The notes under the pieces are model-generated. The model did not search any database. It was given only the letters and a program-made list of their open reading frames with translations, and had not been told where the DNA came from. Positions 57,301-64,000 of a stretch of 64,000 bases of DNA are shown here, piece after piece. A program made the position numbers and the translations under genes. Where the stretch lies: positions 113,605,271-113,669,270 of the forward strand of contig OW121851.1 of assembly GCA_933228895.1 (NCBI GenBank), given 5' to 3'. This stretch comes from Platycnemis pennipes (lineage: Eukaryota > Arthropoda > Insecta > Odonata > Platycnemididae). How positions within the stretch are numbered: position 1 is the stretch's first letter; the number at the start of each line of letters is the position of its first letter.

Positions 57301-57804
57301 ATACAGGAGTGTGCAGACAGATAAAATTAATCGGGAAAATAATAGGATAGCTGTTACTCTGAGATAGATTTGCCAATGATTAGGATTAACTCAACGAGTC
57401 AGCCACAAAACTCAATGCTTATTATACAGGCGGGAGAGTAAATGATTTTAAATGTAAATACTTAATATTAAGTGCATATGATAAGATTTCGGAAAGAGTA
57501 ATAGCAAAATATTAGGTGAGATGAGAATAATGCGGAGTGAGGCAAGCATTTACCTTTTTTCAAATTAAAAAGCGCAATTTAGTAGGGATACAAGGAGAAA
57601 TATTTTATTGGAAAAGAAAGGTAGTAAATAGAAGGGAATAGATGTCAGAAGATAAACATCTAAGTCATTTACACAAGTATTAACTAATACATGAATCTTG
57701 GCGTTGCATACTTTCAAAGTATTGTCTTAAAAATAAGAGAAGAGAAAAATTCAGGTGACTTACCGATTCACGAGATCACTCAGTAAACTTGAATGGACGG
57801 CAAG

Positions 57805-57890
57805 TATTAAGAGATAGATGATAAGAGAATGGAGTGGAGAGCTTAGTGAAATCAATCTTAGAATTATTTATACATGTTGCTGATGCGTTA
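57805..57890 (+). mobile_element. RTE-type LINE 3' tail, decayed
   Basis: AGAGATAGATGATAAGAGAATGGAGTGGAGAGC, then GTGAAATCAATCTTAGAATT and a GCTGATG end follow the RTE tail order at moderate identity. Confidence 0.6.
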
Positions 57891-57899
57891 TATTAATTT

Positions 57900-58790
57900 T
57901 CTTCATGCAAATAATTACAAAGGATTATAATAATAAAAGTAGTTCGTAATTGGGATGAGCAAGTAGGTAATGCTTATGCTTGAACTAAGTACGCTAATGC
58001 GGTCTGCTTTTGTGATTATTATTTATTACACATATTATTTAAAGACCTACCCTACCCAGGTATAGACCAATACCCCCTCGGAATGCCGTAGATTTTTGTC
58101 CACGACTGTTTATTCGACGAGTAAACTCGTTAATCTAGCAGCCTACAGCAGAGGTCGACCCACCTTCCGCAACCCAGTGGCCCTCGGTGGTTAAAGCCCA
58201 GTCGCGAGAAGGTATATTAAGCCCTTAATATTTATAATTATGCTATGGTTGTTCATGGACATGAATAATAGAAAATCTTATATACCATTGTGAACGATGA
58301 CTATGACTTCAAGACGATAATTGTATCACTTTAATGATGGAATTCTTAAATCATTATAACTTGCAATTTGAGCCAAAAACTAATTTTATTGGCGACACCA
58401 CATAAATATTATGCAGGTACACTTTATTTATACGATATATATATGTTTCAGTATTATAAAACTTATTTTATACATGCACAGAAGCACAAGTAGTGTTACT
58501 GCTCGTTTGTCTGGAAATGTACAAATTAGTTCCAACTTGTACAATTTCAATGGCTGCGCAGTAATGGAAGATCGAGGCAAGACGTGTGTAAAAAAGCAAT
58601 AAAAACTCAAGAATTATTTTAGAATATACCCCAGGTGAACAAATATCTAACTAAATTTTAAGTGAGTAAGGACAAATACTTTTCCATTAGGAGTTGGTTG
58701 GGTACCAATGATAAATATTAATTTGAATATTTCATCCTAGACATAGGGTAAGTACTATAATATCCTTCACGATTCACGCGTGAAAAATAT
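57900..58790. other. No gene recognised; possible SINE scrap at 58050-58215
   Basis: 58050-58215 is GC-richer (GTCGACCCACCTTCCGCAAC, CCCTCGGTGGTTAAAGCCCA) and includes the hairpin ACGAGTAAACTCGT. It may be a SINE-like repeat, but there is no second copy here. Confidence 0.35.
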
Positions 58791-58798
58791 TCACCCAG

Positions 58799-59158
58799 GT
58801 GAATAAGGCACAAGCTAAGGGTGCTAAGAGAAATGCTGTGCAAACTAAAATTCAAAGTTTTGAGCCCACGGTGGAAGCGATTCGAGAGTCTATCCGTTCC
58901 GTTTCGCCATTTTGCTTATTGTGCGGTAAACATTTCCCGCTCAAAAGGGGAGAGAGAGAGAGAGAAAACAAACAGAGGGAGGAAGGGACGGATGTAAATT
59001 CCCACAAAGCACTCCCTCGTCCACAGACTGCGGCAAAAAATGGCTCGGCCAAGCGGAAAAGAAAGAAGAATGAAAGGCAGAGGGAGAGAATAAGCGGTTC
59101 CTGCGTAGGGAAACGCCTGAGGAAAAGGAGGTGTAATAGGTTTCCTACGATACTCTAG
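58799..59158 (+). other. Purine-rich block with 119-codon open frame, status unclear
   Basis: The frame encodes a very basic product (NGSAKRKRKKNERQRERISG near the end) with one CLLCGKH motif and a stretch derived from a GA microsatellite at 58948-58961 (KRGERERENK). Basic low-complexity protein is what GA-rich DNA yields by chance, and no homologue comes to mind. An overlapping minus frame exists. I list it as an open frame, not as a gene. Confidence 0.2.
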
Positions 59159-59159
59159 T

Positions 59160-59950
59160 TTGAATTAAGGAGGAAGATCGCTTATGACCATTACGAGCCT
59201 TAAACCGTCGTACATCCTTGAATTTTTGTCATAAAAAATGCTGCTTACATCAAAGGTATGACTGAAACTAGCGAGTAACTTTACAGGGTCACATCATCGG
59301 ATTTTAAATTGTGAGCGTTGAACTTGTGGTATATTTATGTGCTACGATTACCAAAGGTGTTTCGTGGGGAAAACTAATCCGGAAAATGTGCGTCAAGCGA
59401 ACCGAAATCAGAGATTAACGAAACGATTATTTGGGAGATGCGATTTCGATACGAAATAGTGGTTCTACCCTCCACTGTTTAAACACTACTTGGAATATAT
59501 ATTGAGTGTGAACAGGATCAAGTAAAAAAGTCTTACCATGGAATTTGGTTATATTCAGCCAAGATCTGTTTGGTTTGCCATGTGGTTCATGTTTGCAGTA
59601 ATCGGAAGCTGTCATAAGAATTAATTTGGGGATCATTGACAACTCTTACAATGGTGACTCGATGAAATACACAGGAGTTTAAGGTGGATAACGTTAATTA
59701 AGATGAAATAAATATGATATAAACCTTATTCAAGATGGTTAGCTCAATTATATTAGATGAAATGAACGACATGGAATGTAAGACATGTTCAAAATATCCT
59801 TTTCCCGCCTATTGTAAGGTAAGATTACTTGTATATTCATGCTTCCGGGAAGATAATCAGTTGGATTTAATTCGATTAATTTATATTGTAGCCTATTTAA
59901 GCAGGCTTGCATGTGGTTCTGTTTTATATCCTAGGTGATTAGTGCACATA
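59160..59950. other. AT-rich DNA, nothing recognised
   Basis: No convincing frame or repeat. Confidence 0.5.
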
Positions 59951-59956
59951 TAAGTT

Positions 59957-60112
59957 AGCTGTAATGCAGAACCTGTTTTTTGCGTTACAGCTCTTGTCTT
60001 TGCGGGTATTCCACCGCGATAAGCTTTCAACAGAAGCCGACGTTTCGAAGTCCGTCTTGGTCTCAAATGCCTTGAGGATGGTGTCTTATCCCGGTGGAAG
60101 ACCCGCGAAGAC
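59957..60112. repeat. PLE-type fold-back e, plus adjoining hairpin
   Basis: Arms 59996-60023 (GTCTTTGCGGGTATTCCACC) and 60085-60112 (GGTGGAAGACCCGCGAAGAC) match at 25 of 28 bases. Between them the minus strand reads GGACTTCGAAACGTCGGC, the 3' half of a hammerhead-like PLE motif; the CTGAxGA half is damaged (CTCAAGG...). A separate stem AGCTGTAA/TTACAGCT (59957-59992) abuts the left arm and is 39 bp including its join, the size of the extension in insertions b-d. No TSD was found. Confidence 0.55.
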
Positions 60113-60119
60113 TTCTTAA

Positions 60120-60510
60120 ATATTATTCGGAAAAAAGAAATTCATGCTGGAATAATGATTACCGATAATAGGTATGCTTATTTGACATTTTTATGTATAG
60201 CACGTCATGCATTGAGTCCCCATGATACACACACCTTAGCCTTGGCCTGAAGAGCACTCAGCAAGTATTTATGCTATTTAATATGTGTTAACGAAGAGCA
60301 TGTGATTCTATGCAAGGTAGTGTATCAGGGTATACGCCACCATCAGTTAAAAGGAGAAAAAGGCTGATAATAACTAATACAGTACTGTGAGGTTTTATTG
60401 ATGCAATCACAAACTTTAAACATATGGAAAATTGCATAATCACACTGTAGCTGGATTTAATCCTCTAAAGATGCAATCGGGACTTTCAATATGTTCAACC
60501 GAAAAACGCG
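60120..60510. other. Nothing recognised
   Basis: No convincing frame or repeat. Confidence 0.5.
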
Positions 60511-60516
60511 TCGGAA

Positions 60517-60812
60517 CACTGTAAAAAGTAGATCTGATTTTAAGGTACAAAAGCGATCTGAATTTCAGATGCAACAATTTTAAGACAGGGTATGTTGAAT
60601 TTCAGCAGTAATATCTTGTCTAAAAATAAGGCAGGTGAACGACTGAAAATCAGACCATCCAGAATCCTGCTTCCTCTGCTTCCTGCTTAACTGCTCCTGT
60701 ACCAACCATCCATGTTCCTGCCTCTACCGCACCTTGCATCCGTGTTCCTGCCTTAAACCAGACAGCGCTTAAATTCAGATCGCACTGAAAATCAGATCAA
60801 CTTTTTACAGTG
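60517..60812. mobile_element. 296-bp TIR element (MITE-like)
   Basis: The ends CACTGTAAAAAGTAGATCTG and CAGATCAACTTTTTACAGTG are inverted repeats with one mismatch in 20. The arms extend inward through GCGATCTGAATTT/AAATTCAGATCGC. The interior is C/T-rich with repeats of TGTTCCTGCCT. The flanks share only GGAA, so the TSD is not settled. No frame. Confidence 0.8.
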
Positions 60813-60819
60813 AAAAGGA

Positions 60820-61560
60820 ATTGCACTTTAAGCGACATTTTGACTCTCCCATCAAATTTTTTTGAGCATTTTGAAGTCAAGAAAAACTTCTGCTAGAAAA
60901 GTTCTACTCACATCTCCTATTACAAGGTAATGACGTGTTTTTATACGGGATCATCATAAAAAAAACTAGGCTATAGAATAACTACGCATCAGATGACCCA
61001 GCGAACGTGAAATTCTTGTCTCGTTTTACCGCACGTGGAGGAAGTTATGGCTGAAGTGCATAAAAATGTGAGGAAACATTATGAGTGAGGCTCTTATAAA
61101 GCGTCATCTGTACCCTTGATGACCCATATCCGATATGTAGCATGCGCAGGTACTTAAGATACCGCGGCATTTCGAAAGACGTTATTCTTGTTTCTTCGAT
61201 ATATAAAGGTCGTATTGATGAGTAGATTTTGAGATACGTCTAAAGCACATGTGGAACTAAGATTTGCTGGCGATCTTGTATGGTCATATTTTATTATATC
61301 CTATCCCTAGAAATTATTTAATAGTATATTTGACGATTATCGAAAGCCCTTTAAAATATTTAAATTTGGTATTCATGCTTCCTATGAAAATAGAGTGGCC
61401 CAGACAAAATATTTCAAAATTATTTCTATCGCTACTCTCCTAAAGCGTTTGTGATTTCAGGAGTATCTCATTTTTTTCGTTCAAGGAAGTATTATGATGA
61501 GTTAATTGAATGACCTTAACATAATTGAAACTAAATGATACATAAAAAAAGATGTGACAG
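60820..61560. other. AT-rich DNA, nothing recognised
   Basis: No convincing frame or repeat. Confidence 0.5.
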
Positions 61561-61564
61561 AACG

Positions 61565-61635
61565 AAGATGTCAGCCGATATATAATTTGAGTGGAGAGAT
61601 GCACCGAACTAATATTATATGATTGATGACTAGAG
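61565..61635 (+). mobile_element. RTE-type LINE 3' tail scrap
   Basis: GTCAGCCGATATATAATTTG, AGTGGAGAGATGCACCGAAC and a TGATTGATGAC end resemble the RTE tail at low identity. Confidence 0.5.
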
Positions 61636-61639
61636 ACGG

Positions 61640-63070
61640 TGATTAAATCAATAACTTCACCTGATTATCTCATTTTCAAAAGTCTTAAACTCACCCCAAT
61701 CAAAGGCTCATGCCATACTTTTAAAGAGTTGGCTATCTTAAAACATTTATGTCTCTTAGGTAAGGAAGAATGTGAGTGGAAAACTACTTTCTGGCTTGGA
61801 TCTATGCTGAGACGCAAATGTGTTTTTTGAGTAATATCGAAAGATATATTTTAACGAATGTCTGCTATCCCTACTGTCTTTTAAATTAAAAATTTTAGCC
61901 TACTTTTCTGGTGAAATATTTCTTTCTTCGTGTAAATGTGGGATAGAGGAAATAAATGATCAAATGAATTTTCAATGAAAATTATCTCTTATTAATTGAA
62001 AGAATAGTAACGAGGTATCTGATAGAAGAGATGGAGACAGGACTTGATGAGGTATTCAAATTTTGGAAAGCCGAATTGGTACTCTAAATTTTATTTACCT
62101 AATCCTCTTTGGAATGGGTTTAGTAAAGGTTGCGTCAGATAAGCAATTAATCACCGATATTAAAAAAAGTAAACTATACCTTTATAGAAAAAATTATAAA
62201 ATAATTAAACGGAAAACTGATTATAAAAACTCTTCTCAAATACATTCATTAGAATATATTTTCAATACAAAAGAGATGCCATAAAGCTATCAAATGAATT
62301 CATTTGGCCATAATTCAGTGAATGCGGAGTAGAAGAGCACATGAGGTGTGGAAGAAGTGCCACTGTTAAGCCTCCATATAGTTAATTCTAAGCACACATC
62401 GAAATATTAATATCACTACGTCAATTTCAACCAAGCATGCGTGTGACAAGTATTCATGCCTTGAAAATGATGCTGTGACTTCGAAATTGTAACCAGCAGT
62501 CTTTGGAAGATACTTTCACTTATCGATGGAAGCTTAAGTAGGCTACATATGTTTATCACTATGAAGGTTTCTCACCAGGAAGGTTTCTCGCAAGGAAGCA
62601 ATGCTAGCTGTATTTTGATTGGGAATATGGGGCTAGTATAAGAGAAACATTAGAATTCATGTGATACAAAAGAACCACGTTATAAAAAGGTATCACATAA
62701 ATATTTGATAGCACCAAGGATCCTCTCATACTGATTCTTGAATACGGATTAAAGACTACTAAGCAGCACTAAAACGTCAAATGTCATTGAAACTTGCCTA
62801 TTACAGTGTCCGGAATTTCATACTACGTTGAAATACTTGTATTTTACATCCTATTCCCCATTTACAAATCCTGAATATCAATATCATGTTGATAGTAGCT
62901 GTGATGTTGACGAGAATGCCCCGAATTCAAAAGTGAATCTTCAGTATTTAATATAAGAATTTGCTTTGCAAACGTTAAGGAATCTTGGTGAAACACAAAA
63001 AGAAATAATATTTAAACTGTCTAATGCAGATTATTCTAGCTTCTAATGTTTAATTCGGCACTGTAGGATT
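61640..63070. other. AT-rich DNA, nothing recognised
   Basis: Frames of 63 and 73 codons have no known domain. A short GAAGGTTTCTC duplication lies near 62563-62589. Confidence 0.5.
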
Positions 63071-63084
63071 AAATATTGTTCAAT

Positions 63085-63217
63085 AGCAGAAATTCCACAG
63101 AGAAAGAAATCATTCGCCTTGACCGGGATTCTAACCCGGATCCCCTGATTTCCGGCCAGGTGCTTTAACCAGTTTAGTTACCGAGGCGAATAATTTTTTT
63201 TTGTGCGAAATTTCTGC
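63085..63217 (-). mobile_element. 133-bp TIR element with tRNA-like core, 11-bp TSD
   Basis: TATTGTTCAAT flanks the element on both sides (63074-63084 and 63218-63228). Its ends, AGCAGAAATTCCACA and TGTGCGAAATTTCTGC, are inverted repeats. The core (63112-63191, minus strand) can fold like a tRNA: acceptor ATTCGCC/GGCGAAT, anticodon arm CCTGG-CCGGAAA-TCAGG (anticodon position GGA), T arm CCGGG-TTAGAAT-CCCGG, with 3-4 extra bases before the 3' acceptor strand. A T-run follows the core on the plus strand. It is probably a minimal SINE or MITE-like carrier, not a functional tRNA. Confidence 0.7.
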
Positions 63218-63229
63218 TATTGTTCAATT

Positions 63230-63505
63230 TCAGCTGGTAACGCCGTTAAGGTTCTCGCGTCAAGTTCGTGGTCCTTCAATTTCTTTAAATATTATTTATT
63301 ATCGAGATTTATGAAACAAATTGTTAGATATTATAGCAATCTGTGATTGCCATCCATGAATTTGCAAGGTGACATAAATAAGAACCGGAAAAACAAATCT
63401 ATTAGAAGTTGTATAATTTTTACGAAAAAGTACCAATATGTAAGAGAGGAGCCAATCCATAGTGTGTAGGTACATAATTTTTCATGGTACAAGTACGTAG
63501 GTAGA
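63230..63505. other. AT-rich DNA, nothing recognised
   Basis: No convincing frame or repeat. Confidence 0.5.
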
Positions 63506-63508
63506 AGA

Positions 63509-63846
63509 TTATACATGGTTAAAATTACATTTATGGAAAATTTTATGGATCAAGTTATTAACAACCCATATTAAACCATTTTTGTAGCCTAATATATCCC
63601 ACCATAGTGCACACATGTCGCTCCTAAGCTCTTCATTACTATCGTCGCTCATGCTCCCAAAAATATTTCCTCCATCTCATGACTCTCACAATCTGAAGAC
63701 GTCTCATACTCATCACTCTTCGCTCAACAGCCACTTTCAGGCAACCATTGTTTTTCAATAGATTCTCTAGCTTTCTTCCAGTACTTCCTCAGACCTATTT
63801 CTCTTTTCAACTCTCTCCGACATTTAAGGTTTTCGTAAACTTCCAT
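63509..63846 (-). pseudogene. Possible decayed coding segment, unknown family
   Basis: Minus strand: an ATG at 63844-63846 opens a 40-codon frame (KCRRELKREIGLRKYWKKAR, then SIEKQWLPESGC) to a stop at 63724-63726. The same frame reads on as an acidic stretch (SDEYETSSDCESHEMEEIF). A shifted frame, ATG 63650-63652 to stop 63509-63511, continues with MSDDSNEELRSDMCALWWDI. The charged but non-repetitive composition looks more protein-like than the surroundings. It could be a transposon ORF end or chance; no homologue is recognised. The upstream part would lie beyond the window edge. Confidence 0.25.
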
Positions 63847-64000
63847 TCCTTCCCACAGAACCCAAACGTTCGGATCCAAACGATAATACACTTCACCTTA
63901 AAGACGTGAAAAATCTTAACCTCTCTTCTGTATTCATTGTAGCCGTTTCTTAAATTTCTCCTCATCTCAAAAGTTAGCCCAGTTTAATTCAAAACAGTAC

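Noticed and set aside
63112..63191. Functional tRNA gene
   Set aside because: Three to four extra bases before the 3' acceptor strand and a changed T-loop base (TTAGAAT); embedded in a mobile element with a TSD.

Overview
The window looks like gene-poor, AT-rich chromosomal DNA from an arthropod, most likely an insect. The evidence is indirect: RTE-type and CR1/L2/Jockey-type LINE remains, tRNA-derived SINEs, hAT elements and Penelope-like (PLE) pieces typical of arthropod genomes. I find no convincing host protein-coding gene and no rRNA, functional tRNA or CRISPR array. The longest open frames (221, 161 and 160 codons) are low-complexity or match nothing I know. The species cannot be told from this sequence.

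Layout. 0-8 kb: RTE fragments, two adjacent CR1/L2-like 3' ends, a decayed PLE endonuclease, a tRNA-derived SINE and a 300-bp hAT MITE. 8-20 kb: a 345-bp fold-back (8.8-9.1 kb), a CpG-rich island (10.2-10.6 kb), a SINE/LINE-tail cluster (11-12 kb), a ~965-bp fold-back with arms of nearly 400 bp (16.1-17.1 kb) and an RTE 3' end (18 kb). 20-23 kb: a 2-kb RTE corpse holding a SINE and a PLE-type fold-back, each with its own target-site duplication (TSD). 24-25 and 38.8-39.7 kb: two inverted copies of an ~830-bp terminal-inverted-repeat (TIR) element. 27.4-33.3 and 37.0-44.4 kb: two long blocks of diverged sequence in the same order and orientation, probably one old duplication later filled with different transposons. 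33.8-34.6 kb: tandem PLE-type terminal repeats. 47-59 kb: three GC-richer islands, the best-preserved RTE 3' ORF and a 1.2-kb hAT element with a perfect 8-bp TSD. 60-64 kb: a 296-bp TIR element, a tRNA-like core inside TIRs, and a doubtful coding remnant at the edge.

The most interesting signal is a set of four unrelated-in-sequence insertions (20060-20281, 22436-22640, 28824-29045, 29587-29758). All have one plan: a 10-12 bp TSD, two inverted arms around a small spacer, one arm flush with the TSD and the other separated from it by a 30-41 bp extension. At least two carry hammerhead-ribozyme-like motifs in both arms. An inverted terminal-repeat pair, a one-sided ~40-bp tail and hammerhead motifs are features I associate with Penelope-like elements, so these appear to be minimal non-autonomous PLE derivatives of about 170-220 bp.
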